Assembly (NCBI GenBank): GCA_907163375.1
Contig: CAJQUW010008672.1
Location: 124,001 to 188,000, forward strand
DNA length: 64,000 bases
Reading direction: 5' to 3'
DNA from: Prostheceraeus crozeri
Lineage: Eukaryota; Platyhelminthes; Polycladida; Euryleptidae
Below the pieces are notes generated by a model. The model had not been told where the DNA came from. It ran no database searches and worked only from the letters and a program-made list of their open reading frames with translations. The position numbers were made by a program, and so were the translations under genes. Shown here in pieces: positions 41,768 through 53,149 of the stretch (its first letter is position 1; every line of letters starts with the position of its first letter).

Positions 41768-44700
41768 TCAAGTTTCCATCTCAATTCGAATATTATCTGG
41801 AATAACATCATCCCACTTATAATTATCGCGACAAAGATTTTGCAAGATCAGTTTCGGTATCAGAGTGACAGGGGCAGCCAAGCCCAACGGATCATAGAAT
41901 GAACTAGCGACCGATAAAATTCCACGACGAGTAACTGGCACAGAATTACTCCTGATGGTGTATGAAAATGAATCCTTTTCAACATTCCATCTCATTCCCA
42001 AGGCTCTTTGAACAGGCATTTCTCCTTCAAATTCTACATTGACGATAGACGGATCCCTTTCTTTTTTAGGGATTGAATTCAATATTTCAATGCTGTTGGA
42101 AACAAACTTCGTCAGATGAAATCCGCCTCTCTGCAGCATTTCACGGAGCTCGGAAATTAGTTTGATACCCATGTCGATATCACTGATGGACTTCAAGCAA
42201 TCATCAACGTAGAAATGATGCAAAATAGTTGAAATTGTGCTTTGTTCATACTGGTCAGCGAAATCTTTCGCAGTTCTCTGCAATGCGAATGAACATGCGC
42301 TGGGTGATGAAGTTGCTCCAAAAATATGTTTGGTCATGCAATAAACATCTGGAGTTTTCGTCAAATCGCCATTACTCCACCACAAAAATTTCAAGAAATT
42401 CTTATCCCTGTCTGATATACGAACCTGGTGAAACATCGATTCCACATCGGCCATAAAGGCATAACGATCCCATCTGAATCTCATTAAAACTCCAATGAGA
42501 GAGCTGACGAGATCAGGACCTTGCAATAAAGTATCGTTCAATGACATGTTTCTATACTTAGACGCACAGTCAAATACAACGCGAACTTTGCCGGGTTTAT
42601 TCGGATTTGTGACCGCATGATGAGGCAAGAACCACATCTTTTCATTGCAATCAATTTGATCAATCGATCCTACCCTTTCCGCATGTCCTTTTAAGATATG
42701 ATCGTCAATAATATTGCAGTAATCTTTATAGAGCGATTGATTCTTCTCCAATCGCCTTTCCAAGCACTTTAAGCGATACTTGACCATCGAGAGATTATTT
42801 TCTAATTTTGGCGGAAATTCTCTCCACGGCATCGAGACGTTGTATCTCTCCCCGTCATGATGAACAGACTTCTCAAACATCTTTTGAGCTTCACGATCTT
42901 CCACAGATAGTCCTTGCTGATTGTCAAAAATAGAGTCACAAAAATCTGTTTTCCACATCCGTTCAACCTGTTCACGCAAATCTAGCTTTTGAAAGAAAAT
43001 TTCATTTGAATTAGCGGCGCACTTATTCACGGGTCCGAGCAATGACCAACCCAGTATTGATTTGACAGCGTATGGCTCATGTCTACCACCACGTCTTTGC
43101 TCGTCGACAAAGACCTCTGAAACATTGCCACCGATTAAAAGCTCCACCTTTGACGAGTCAATGGTCGGAAATGTTAAATCTTTCAAATGTGGAAATGTAT
43201 CGATTGAGCTTTGGTCGGCCATTGAATCGATCGAAATAGGAAGTTCTCTAACAGATACAACTTCATCGATGCAAACCTTTTTATCTTCATTCATGGAAGA
43301 AACAAATAATGGAGTTTTCATTCCTTCATGATTTCGCGAATCGAAAACTGTCGTCATTTGAAATGAAGTATTTGATCCCCGAACATTTAGACGTTTCAAC
43401 AGACTGTCAGTGCACAAAGAAGTGATTGAACCACCATCTAGTAATGCGTAAGTCTCAACAATACAATTACGTCCGTATACGCGAATTGGTAGAATACGGA
43501 GAACAACTTTGCTGTTATTGCAATTAACGCAATTAATGCTGCTTTCAGTATCAACTGCTGTCAAAACTTTATCATTTACTTCAGGTTTTTCTTGCTCTGC
43601 TTGTATTGGCTTGACGAAGTGTAATAGCTCATGATGTTTAGTATTGCATGCAGGACACTGGGGGCGTTTCTTACATTCTCTGCTGGAATGACCTGATTTT
43701 AAGCAGTTAAAGCACAATCTTTTCTGTTTAACAAAGGAAATACGATCAGAATACGGTTTTAACCGAAACATTTGACAATCCGAAAGATGATGACTCTCAT
43801 TGCAAAAAGAACATGGTGAAGTTCTTTGCTCAATGCAAGTATCAGGACTTGTAGAATCATTCTTTAAAGCAAAAACCGACTTCGAAGATTTTGAGGCTTC
43901 ACTCCTACGCATATGAAAATCAGTAGCATTCGTGGAGTTAATCAATTTACCAAACATTGAAGATGCAATGTTGGCTCGTTCTTGTACGAATTCCGAGAGG
44001 TCAGAAAAAGTAGGTTCAATTCCAGCTTTGTGCAACTTGTGCGACACTTCTGCCCATCTAGCTCTCAATGAAACTGGTAATCTTAAAACAATGCTTTTCA
44101 ATGTGTGATTACTGTTCAATTCGCTCAAATAACCCAATGATTTCAATATTATTTCACATCTTATCAAATCGTCAATAAAAGACAGCAAGGCCTTATGATC
44201 ATTAGCTTTGATAGCTGAACCTTTTATCAATTCTTCGACATGTGACCTAGCAATGTCATGTGGAGCTCCATACCTGTCATTCAACAATTCTAGCGCTTTC
44301 AAATAACCACTATCTTTCATGACTACACAATGCTCTATCAATTTCCTGGCTTGCCCAGAACAATACTGAATAAGATAATTCAATCTTACCACATTATCCG
44401 ACACCTTACTCTCAATTGACATCTTGAAATTGGTAATGAATGCGACGAAATTCCTAATATCACTATCAAACTGGAAGATTTCAGTCTTTGGAAGAGATGC
44501 AGTCGTTGTTAAATCTGCGAGCTTCATCAAAGTCGTTGCGAGCGATGATTCAGTAGGTTGGTGTTCATGAACATAAGACATATTTGGAACTGCCTTCGAC
44601 GACGCGACGTTACATGTACGATTCACTGATTCTTCGATCGTAGGTCGATTGTCATTATTGTTCGAATAGTCAATATCCAACTCAACCTGAGCATGGGATT

Positions 44701-44941
44701 GTTCTTGACTCGATGGCAAAACCGATTCTTCTGCCTCAGCAGCAGCAATTTCTGTGTCTAAAGTCTGTTCCTCAATTTCATGACAAATTTGAAGCTTCCT
44801 CTTCTCCAATTCTGCGCGCTTGATAGCGTCTCTCTTCTTAACTTCTAACGCAGCTTTTCTGGAGCGAGTAAGAATAACAGCTGACGATATAGATTTCACT
44901 GAAGTGTCTGAGATCACGGATACATTATCGACTTCTGACAT
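41768..44941 (-). CDS. BEL/Pao gag-protease-reverse transcriptase frame
   Basis: About 1057 codons from the Met at 44941 (MSEVDNVSVIS). The open frame extends into the LTR to 45007, but a start there is less likely. Residues about 30-100 are a charged coiled coil. The Gag_Pao region (DUF1759-like, FDSDIRNFVAFITNFK) is near 160-350. CCHC-type knuckles (CFNCLKSGHSSREC and neighbours) are near 380-440. The aspartic protease has ALLDGGSITSLC near 505, with Gly for the usual Ser/Thr after DxG. RT has FMADVESMFHQV near 835 and FYVDDCLKS near 912. It ends at a TGA where pol should continue, so the polyprotein is truncated before RNase H. Confidence 0.92.
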   Translation of the reverse strand: MSEVDNVSVISDTSVKSISSAVILTRSRKAALEVKKRDAIKRAELEKRKLQICHEIEEQTLDTEIAAAEAEESVLPSSQEQSHAQVELDIDYSNNNDNRPTIEESVNRTCNVASSKAVPNMSYVHEHQPTESSLATTLMKLADLTTTASLPKTEIFQFDSDIRNFVAFITNFKMSIESKVSDNVVRLNYLIQYCSGQARKLIEHCVVMKDSGYLKALELLNDRYGAPHDIARSHVEELIKGSAIKANDHKALLSFIDDLIRCEIILKSLGYLSELNSNHTLKSIVLRLPVSLRARWAEVSHKLHKAGIEPTFSDLSEFVQERANIASSMFGKLINSTNATDFHMRRSEASKSSKSVFALKNDSTSPDTCIEQRTSPCSFCNESHHLSDCQMFRLKPYSDRISFVKQKRLCFNCLKSGHSSRECKKRPQCPACNTKHHELLHFVKPIQAEQEKPEVNDKVLTAVDTESSINCVNCNNSKVVLRILPIRVYGRNCIVETYALLDGGSITSLCTDSLLKRLNVRGSNTSFQMTTVFDSRNHEGMKTPLFVSSMNEDKKVCIDEVVSVRELPISIDSMADQSSIDTFPHLKDLTFPTIDSSKVELLIGGNVSEVFVDEQRRGGRHEPYAVKSILGWSLLGPVNKCAANSNEIFFQKLDLREQVERMWKTDFCDSIFDNQQGLSVEDREAQKMFEKSVHHDGERYNVSMPWREFPPKLENNLSMVKYRLKCLERRLEKNQSLYKDYCNIIDDHILKGHAERVGSIDQIDCNEKMWFLPHHAVTNPNKPGKVRVVFDCASKYRNMSLNDTLLQGPDLVSSLIGVLMRFRWDRYAFMADVESMFHQVRISDRDKNFLKFLWWSNGDLTKTPDVYCMTKHIFGATSSPSACSFALQRTAKDFADQYEQSTISTILHHFYVDDCLKSISDIDMGIKLISELREMLQRGGFHLTKFVSNSIEILNSIPKKERDPSIVNVEFEGEMPVQRALGMRWNVEKDSFSYTIRSNSVPVTRRGILSVASSFYDPLGLAAPVTLIPKLILQNLCRDNYKWDDVIPDNIRIEMET

Positions 44942-44969
44942 CTTGTGATTTTTTGACAATTTTGTTGAC

Positions 44970-45350
44970 TTTTGGATTCGAAAAAATAATCCAATTTGTC
45001 GTAACACGGTAGCTACCTTACGTCCCGAAATGTACGAGCAAAAACAATACGATTCGAAGCTTGTACTACGAATGGACTTCTTCTACAGGCAGACCTACCG
45101 GTCAACAAAATTGGTTGAGCATCACCAATATCGAATAACAGCAAATTCAAACTGCCACGTATCGACAACTAGCATTCATATAAATTACATCACAGATATC
45201 ATCATACTAATGCAGTCATACAAGATATCCATTACTACAACAACATAGATTCTTGTGTACATGTACATGCAATCAACCATTCGCTCAGAAATCTGTGCTC
45301 CAACACTGCTAACTCACACATAGATATAAAAGTTCAACTCAATGTCCAAC
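44970..45350 (-). repeat. BEL/Pao 5' LTR
   Basis: Direct copy of 27799-28180. On the minus strand it starts GGTTGGACATTGAG, one base different from the other LTR's TGTTGG start. It is followed inside by CAACAAAATTGTC, where a primer-binding site would lie. The tRNA was not identified. Confidence 0.9.
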
Positions 45351-45505
45351 CATAGAAATTAACAATACCACAGAAAGTCCTAGAATGGAAATTGGATGAA
45401 AATTTTTGCACACGCCGGGGGAACTTAGTTGGGGGAAAAAATGCAAATTGTACGAGCTGGTTTCCAAGTTTTCTGACTGGCAATTATATTTATCAAGCCA
45501 AACTA

Positions 45506-46915
45506 CAGTCCCGGCGGAAATATTATGACCGCAAGCCCTTAGTTATCGAATACAGCATTTATAGTATATTTACAGTATAAAAACTTTCTTTAATCGAATT
45601 AAACATACTATATTCCATTACATGAACAAGATAACGATTAAAAATGCAAAATATTGAAAGAGAAGTTGTGGTGAATCAGTATTTGGTGGTATGACTTTTG
45701 TTCTTCTTTACTTGGGTCAGTCGATTTTTCATTGAGTTGGAGAGAATTTTTCAAGATTCTGGCGTTATTGAGAAACACCAATGACGACGATTGGATTCCT
45801 TCAGCTGAGATACGGAGTTTGGCTGATCCTCAGACACACAAATATTTAATTTCTTCCACAAGTTTTCAATTGGATTGAGATCCGGCGAGTTACCCGGCCA
45901 CTGAATAACATTCACATCATTGCTGGAGAGCCACGATGTAACAGATCTTGCTTTGCGGCAAGGTGCAGAGTCATGAAGAAAATATTCACAATCAAGAATG
46001 CTCATATGGGAAAGCAGCTTATCATTTAATAGATCAAGGTACGTCGAGGCATTCATCGTCTGTCCTTGAGGCAAAAAATATAAGCCACCTCGGCCTGCAG
46101 CCGAAAAACAGCCCCACACCATCAGCTTTTGGGGATGTTTTACAGTTTTAGAGTATATCTTTGGTGAAATCTTGTATTTTCAGGGCGTCTGACGTTTCCT
46201 TCGTTTTGATAGTGCAGCTCGAAACACGATTCATCCGAAAACAGGACCTTGCTCCATTCGTTTTCATCCCAGTTGGCATATTGAGTTGCAAAATTAACTC
46301 CTTGACGTCGCATTTTATCAGTTAGCAGGGGTTTCTTCGCAGCTCTCTTTGAGGATAATCCATAGTAACGCAAACGAACCTTGATCTGAGTAACATTTAA
46401 ACTTATCCCTTCTTCAGACAAAGCTTGAGCAACTTTGGTTGTCGGAAGAAATGGATTTTTCACCACCATTCGTCTTATTCGTCTATCAACTTGAATTGAA
46501 GTCTTCGAAGGTCGACCCGTTCGGTGGAGACTCTTTAATGAACCTGTTTCTTGAAGTCTTTTTAATGTATTGAATACACTTCCTTTCGAAATCTTCAGTC
46601 TTTTCGCTATTTCCTCATTAGAATAGCGTTTTTCTTTTAGGAGTTTCATATTCGCGCGGACAGCTTCACTCAAGGGAGGCTTTTTACCCATTTCGACAAT
46701 GAATTATTATTGAATGCATTTTCTCAAGCCTTGACTGACTCGGTAAATTCAAATTCACTCAATTTGTGTGATGATGAATGATAGAATGGGATTAGACCAT
46801 AGAATAGATATCTAGCATCTATAGATATCTTCATATCATCTTTACGTTTCACTGCCGTCATGTTGTATTTTCACCGTCAAAACGCTACGCGGTCATAATA
46901 TTTCCGTCGGGACTG
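45506..46915 (-). mobile_element. Tc1-like transposon, 1.41 kb
   Basis: Ends CAGTCCCGGCGGAAATATTA at 45506 and, on the other strand from 46915, CAGTCCCGACGGAAATATTA, continuing TGACCGC in both. TA flanks both sides. It carries one transposase gene with a frameshift. It lies about 155 bp from the BEL 5' LTR. Confidence 0.93.
45751..46691 (-). pseudogene. Tc1 transposase (DD34E), one frameshift
   Basis: The N-terminal frame, 46691-46140, has two helix-turn-helix units (YSNEEIAKRLKISKGSVFN), the linker TGRPSKTS and the first Asp in KVLFSDESCFEL. The second frame, 46122-45751, starts at VWGCFSAAGRGGL. It has the second Asp in YFLHDSAPCRKA and Glu in WPGNSPDLNPIENLWKKL, 34 residues apart. The frames join near 46130-46140 with a single shift. 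Otherwise complete at about 310 codons. Confidence 0.9.
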
Positions 46916-46917
46916 TA

Positions 46918-49200
46918 TTGTGATGTGGATTGTTGCCCCTTGTCCAAAGATCATGTGAACAAAAGCAGTAATGAATTTTCAGAACACTGCAGCCACAGGA
47001 TGACAAAGAAGGAAATCATTTAAAACGTTCTGTACGTTCATCATTCTGAAACATCGCTCCTATAATCTATCGAGAGTATAATCAGACACATGTGCAACTT
47101 GTAATGTTGATTTACAGAACATGCATTACTCCTGCTTGAAATCAGAGGCCAATAAACCTTCGGGTATTCATTTCACTTTAAACGTTCCCTTGTTCTTTAC
47201 ATTTGAAAAAATTTTCAAAATCTTTGTATACTTTCGAATATCAGCTGCCAAAATATCATCAAACTATTTCACATAAGTCATTCAATGATTAATTGAAGAG
47301 TTCCAGCGAAATTCTATTTATCTGAGAAATGATTGTAGGTAAAGAAGAAGATCAGTGTGTTTATTCCAGAAAAGCAATAGACTTCTTAACCGCTTGACCG
47401 AGAAATTATCCAATAATTAGAAATTTTATCTGTGAATTCTTCAGATGTTCTTCCAACCAGTGCAGCGACCACTTTCAATATGACTCTGTGAACCAAATTT
47501 TTATTTGTATTCCAGTGTTGAAAAATTGCATAATAGTTGTGAATGATTGGCACAAATAGACATGGATATTAATCCATGAAATAGTAGGCTATTTCACATG
47601 ATACAATACCACCTTCTCACTAAAATTCTCTTCATGATTTGGTTCATGAGATCCTGTGATTTGATGTCAACAATTTCCACAGCCAACTTGGCAAACAGTT
47701 TGACTATGATATATGTAATGTTTTAGATCGAATCTGATCTACAAGCCATAGATTTTTCTATGTGCCATCATTGTACATAGGCAAGATATCAAACTTCCAC
47801 TCTAGTGTGCTATTATCTACTTCTATGTGTCCAACAATAAGTAATATGATATGAAGCTGTGGCACAGTAAACTTCATGTTGTCGATGTTACGGGTACTCT
47901 ATTACAAAAAGTCAAAATCTCTTCCAGGATTGATGATCCATTTACTAGGTTCTTCAATTGAAAGGAAGTGGTATAAAATTAAAAAATCAAAAAAATACAA
48001 TAATATAAAAAAATTTATGTTTTGTATTGTAACATTAAAAAAATGATTTTTGAACCCTAGTCTTGAGTTGGTTTTGAGATTTGAGGAAATAGTATGCATT
48101 CTGTATATTTTCAAGCGAAATATTTGAAAACTCTATTATTCCCTACGTCTTAGCAAAAATTTGAAAACACGATGCCGACAGACGATTTGTAGAGTACTTT
48201 TAATGGCAAGAACCTGCTGAATGCAATGTACTACTGCATTGGAAAATATAAAATGAAACCAATTATTGATGATTAGAAAATAATCTTTCATTGTATTATA
48301 TTTTCGGTGTGAAATCTCAAAGAGAAAGTGAAAAGTTGGAGAAGTTAGAAGCTGCATTGTGATTTAATTTGATGAAAAGGCGAGGTTAACATATTGTTCA
48401 TTATAAATAATGATCATCTGCAATCTTTTATTCTTCCAGACTTCCGGGTACTCACATAGGCGGAGAACGTTTATTTCCCATATTTCATAAGTCTGTTGGC
48501 ACTGAATTTTGATGATGAAGAATCATTACATTGACTGTTCGGTTATCAAAGGTGTGCTTAGTTTGAAATTTTATTCAGTACTAGCTATCTTTCCTTTTCT
48601 GTCGTGATTGTCGATATAATGTAACAGCACACTAGGTTGGTCATCAATGTAAAGAATAACAGAGTGGAATCTCTTCGAAATTGACCGCGCCTATAGTTCG
48701 TTATCGACATGAGCAGCCATTCTCGAAGTAGCGGGTTCGCGTGCACTTTAATTCTTTTGGTAGGAAAACAACATATTAGAATAAAAGCATGACCAAGAAG
48801 CCTGATTTGAATTGAATGTCATTTACTCGATCGTTAATTATCAGCTTTAATAAATAAGGCTGAATTTTTCTACCAATACCGTTGCTCTGTGACACACAAG
48901 AAAATTTTCCCAACATGTTTTTTCTAAGATTCCTTGACAATTTCTCAAAATTGATAATTAAGCCTATTTACCTTTGATATTTTGACAATATTATCTGTAG
49001 GAAGTTGGATAGACCAACAGGCGGTCTAGTTGCCATTTGCTTAACGAAAGGTCATGCTTCACGCGATTTGTTTTCATGCCGATTTTTGGACGGTTTCAGT
49101 GAGAACTATTTTATAATAAAATGTGTTCATCAACAAAAGTAATTAATATAAATGATATAAGAAATAGTATAAATCATTAATATGAAAAATTAATACAATT
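46918..49200. other. intronic spacer, nothing supported
   Basis: AT-rich DNA. Short open frames at 47.9-48.4 kb on the minus strand are low-complexity and carry no motif. No transposon ends recognised. Confidence 0.45.
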
Positions 49201-49876
49201 GCGATGTTGTTTAAGGACCTGTTCACTGATCAATGACGTCATACTACAATTATATCTACGTAATCTAAACAATCAAACAATAACAATTTATGATGTTCAA
49301 ATCTCATACAATGTAATGTGTAATACGTATATTATACTGTAATTTTAGCAAAAGATTTTTAGAAGTACTGATTTTCCGTTGTATCCTAATGATATATTCA
49401 ATGTAGGTAATTTTTTATTTATTTTAATCGCTTCAATGATTCTAATTTCTAGGTTATTTCTACCTTGATATTCAAGTTTAAAGCAGTCATGTATTTTATT
49501 GCTACATGTAGTACATCTACTTAAGTGAGTACTTACTGTCGAGTAATCTTTTGTGTGTTCACTTATTCGTTGGTGAAATCGTCTTTTTGTTTCACCCACG
49601 TATTGGGCATCAAGATCAACCTGACATGTGAATCGCTACACAAGCCATGATTTCAACAACTTTGGTGTTTTATCTTTTAGATTAAAGTAACTACTGACTT
49701 TTGTAGTTTGAAGGACTACACTTGCGTTCAAATCTAACCTGAACTATTGAGATTTGAAATGAGATTTATGAGATTTGGATATCACAAATTGCTATTGTAT
49801 GATTGTTAAGATTACATAGATTTAATTGTAATATGACGTAATTGACCAGTAACAGAGGTCCTTGAACAACATCACA
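49201..49876 (-). mobile_element. Penelope-like element fragment between inverted repeats
   Basis: Arms 49201-49310 and 49766-49876 are imperfect inverted copies (GCGATGTTGTTTAAGGACCT against GTGATGTTGTTCAAGGACCT on the opposite strand, with about 110 bp alignable). Between them is the GIY-YIG end of a Penelope-like element. These elements often carry partly inverted terminal repeats (pLTRs), so the arrangement fits a truncated insertion. Confidence 0.75.
49345..49650 (-). pseudogene. GIY-YIG endonuclease C terminus of a Penelope-like element
   Basis: Minus-strand reading FTCQVDLDAQYVGETKRRF (the YVGET box with its Arg helix), HQRISEHTKDYSTVSTHL, then HDCFKLEYQGRNNLEIRI and EAIKINKKLPTLN with the catalytic-type Glu-Ala pair. 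Canonical Penelope-like elements have RT followed by such a GIY-YIG domain and transpose into AT-rich DNA. The RT part is missing. The upstream GIY half is on the edge of the fragment. Confidence 0.8.
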
Positions 49877-52800
49877 TTTGTTGCAGTGATAGCAATTCAC
49901 ATTAATACAATTAATTTGAACTTCGGTGTAGAGAATTCTCGGTTGACGTCGTAAATCACTAAAATCCCCCTTATACAAGTGAACCTTGACTTCAAATCAA
50001 GTTAATGATGTACTTTTGGAGACAATATATCTCGTAGCATCAGCACATTGAGTCAGTGATTACACTGCTCATCTTACTAGTGGCATATCATTGTTATGCC
50101 CGTATGGGTCATTTTTTTGATTCTCTATTATCAATTTGCTGATGTGCCTTTTACTACGAAAATATAATTATTATTATCATAATTAATATTTGGCAGGTCT
50201 ATTATTCATGCATGATATACAGAAATTGAGTTATGCCCAGCGGTCTGCATGTGCAAGCCCAGTCGATTGCAGAGACGCGATACAGACCAGCCGAGACCGG
50301 CCCGTCGCCAGTCGCGAAGAACATCATCCTGGTTCCAACTTTCTTATGCACGATTAATCGACTATGAGGTCTTTAATCGCAAGAGTATTAATGGCACGAA
50401 TTATCGTGTGATTCAACTGCTACATATTGTAACACAGAAGTGGTCTGCAAGTAAGCTGAAAATAAACACTCGCTTGTAGGGGAGATGAACGGGAAGGTAA
50501 GAATGGCACGCGATGCTCGTTCAAGTTGGGGGGTTGATGGTCTTAGCTTGGCCAGTGGTCTCCAATATTGGATACTGTGCTGAATGGTGCACTTCATCTC
50601 CAATCGATCTTTCCTTACAGCCGCAATGAAATAATGTTATTCATTTATCCTCTGCTATCGTTGAATAAAATGGAATAAATCGCCTTTAATAATCAAAACA
50701 ATACAAACTAAAAATTTACTATGAATACGGGAATAAAGCACAAGCGCGACACGAGTGACTAGGCTTAACTTAAAGCGAAACACGATTGTATTCGAGTGGT
50801 GAAAGTCGGTGTGCATAAATCAAGCTTGTTAATTCACCTTGTATTTTTGATGTCATGTCAAATGCATTCGTTACTGGAAGGCCAGGATTATCGGAAAGAT
50901 GTGAATTGATTTTTCTGTCATTTAGATCTGAAGAGCAGAATTATTGCCATGAAATTGCACTAAAATTTGTACTCTTTCATCAGTCAACGCTTTCAAATCT
51001 GATGTTAACATTGGCTTCCGCATTGAATTTGACATGCACGGAATATAGAATCAGTGAGCTAATTAAAAAGAAAAACTATCATCTGGAAATTTCCATAAAA
51101 TTAATTATCTTGTTTCCTTATTGCCAAATGAATGATTTTATCCCTGAATAATGCGGAAATTCTATCACACCGTTGAAAATCCTCTTGTTGTCATTAACTG
51201 TCCTCTTATGTGTTCTCCATGTCATACCACTCAAGACATGAGTAGACCAACATGAATAGTATCTTGAGTGATAGATTCAGAGTGTCGTCGATGATGTACA
51301 CTTCTTTCCGTTTTCATAGCCGAGAAACAAACCAATGATATGCCTTTGAAGGTGGTATGAGCAGCTGATAGGATCGGAGTCTGTCAGCCATTAAATGTTT
51401 GATCATGACTTCACTTTGATGTTCATATCGAATAGTGGGATTGAGAAGGATACGATTATGAGAGGAGAAGTAGTGAAATTGAAGTTGTGACACCCAACAT
51501 CATTGGAACTTTTGTAATGGAACGGATGGGATGTGTAAACACTCGCGGAGTTGAAATTAGCATTTTTCATGCACATGCCACTGCTGTGTTCTTCGACAGG
51601 ATGGCAAGCTGCACATCTCACATCAAATCGCCCGCTTGTAAAGAAAATTTCCGTTTTTGGCATATTTTAGTTTTCGTTAGCGAAAATGAAAGCTAAGCCT
51701 TTTGCTATTTTTGTTTCCGCATTTTACCCTTTCATACACATTGTGTCCATGAGGACATTTCGAGCCGCATCCTTTGGGGCAGCATTGCGTAGAAATATTG
51801 ATCCCGTAGTGGCAAAAATTGATAACCAAAACAGGGAGGATATCGATGCGATCCTAATGGCACCGTTCCCTACCTCGTACGATGCCTAGAACGCTCGCAA
51901 AATGCATTTGAAAAAAATCAAACAACATTAATTTTGAAAATAATTTAAGAATGAAAGGGTTAATGTCCATGAACAGGTTAGCAACTATAAGGTAAAACTG
52001 AATGGACATCATTCCAGCTCTGCTCTCGGAATGCGACAAACTACAAGCTGCATGCTACTTGCATACTGCAGTGCCTACAGGCAGGCCCCTGTAAATTTTT
52101 GTGCTCCCTCTTATAAAAGAGTTATCTATATCATAAATATACAATCAATAAAACGAATCAATCAAATCGTCGGAAGTGAGAATAAATTGGAGGGGGAATT
52201 GATTTATAGCTGAAGCTGACACATTCACAGTCTACTTTAAATGTAGTCGTAGAATTTTAGTCTATCCGTAGAATTCTATCGATTTCTTCATTATCCTACA
52301 CTATAGCAGTGTCAGGATTACTTTGATGTCAGGTCTACATGATTAATTTGCCTTTGGAAACAACAATGCATATGAAATATTTGAATCCTAAAATGTCTGA
52401 AAGAATCATCATTAGTCTCTCACGATATCTTTCTTTTGTTGAACCCTCTCGATTCAGTGCCAATAGAAAAATGATTGGATTTTCTAGATCCATGTTCTAT
52501 TTGTGAAGTAATCATATACTGCAAGATCATATAGTGATTTAATACTCAAACTTATTATCATAGAAAAGGGCTTTAAGCAGTCTTGAATCGTCTGATATAC
52601 ATGTATAATACATTCAAACAAAATTGGGCTACATCATATTCATAATGCTTTTTCTAATAATTATGCAACTTGTAATTTCATGTATAAGCATATGCGACAG
52701 ATAGTCATTGTAAGAAAAGGTTAACATAATATGTACAGGAGTTTACATTATCATGCATAAGGATCTTTCATTACATAATTAATCAACTTAAATAACAACA

Positions 52801-53149
52801 ATCATTTAACTACAAATGCAGATATTATTAATTCAAGATTGTAGTCTTCTCATGGTTGATGATGTTCAAATCAACTTTCTCTCCTTTGGGGACATGCCCC
52901 CCCATGTAGATCAGATCTGGTTACGGGCCTGGGTGCCTACATATTTCTAAAGGAAATATTTCTGACGGAGTTTCATGCTTTCAGCTTTTCGCATCCTTAG
53001 GCCTACTATCTTATGAAATCCTGGCCTCATCACGTTAGTGACAAAGTATTCCGAGTTCTGAGAATACATATGAGAAAAGCGCAGTCCTTGATGTGATGAT
53101 GATTACCCACCACTATGTGATTGGATGACTATCATCTTTTTCGTGACTT
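49877..53149. other. intronic spacer, one possible hAT end
   Basis: No gene supported. At 52931, on the minus strand, CAGGCCCGTAACCAGATCTG followed by GGGGGGGCATG resembles the common hAT terminus CAGGCCCGTAGCCAG. No partner end was found. Open frames near 51.4-51.9 kb have no motif. Confidence 0.4.

Larger units (their letters stand above)
27799..45350 (-). mobile_element. BEL/Pao LTR retrotransposon split by a Polinton-like element
   Basis: Two LTRs of about 381 bp (27799-28180 and 44970-45350) in direct orientation enclose a minus-strand gag-pol. After removing the inserted 28291-39559 segment and one TATATA, about 6.3 kb remain, a usual BEL/Pao size. By eye the LTRs differ at about five positions. 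The Polinton lies between the pol stop (39644-39646) and the 3' LTR, in the 3' untranslated part. Pol has several stops and shifts, so the copy is dead. Outer flanks ATAAG and ATAGA do not give a clean target duplication. Confidence 0.93.

Noticed and set aside
27794..45356. 5-bp target duplication of the BEL element (ATAAG / ATAGA)
   Set aside because: The flanks do not match exactly and the LTR edges are uncertain by one base, so it is not claimed.
52890..52931. Complete hAT element
   Set aside because: Only one terminus-like sequence is present. No partner end or 8-bp duplication was found.
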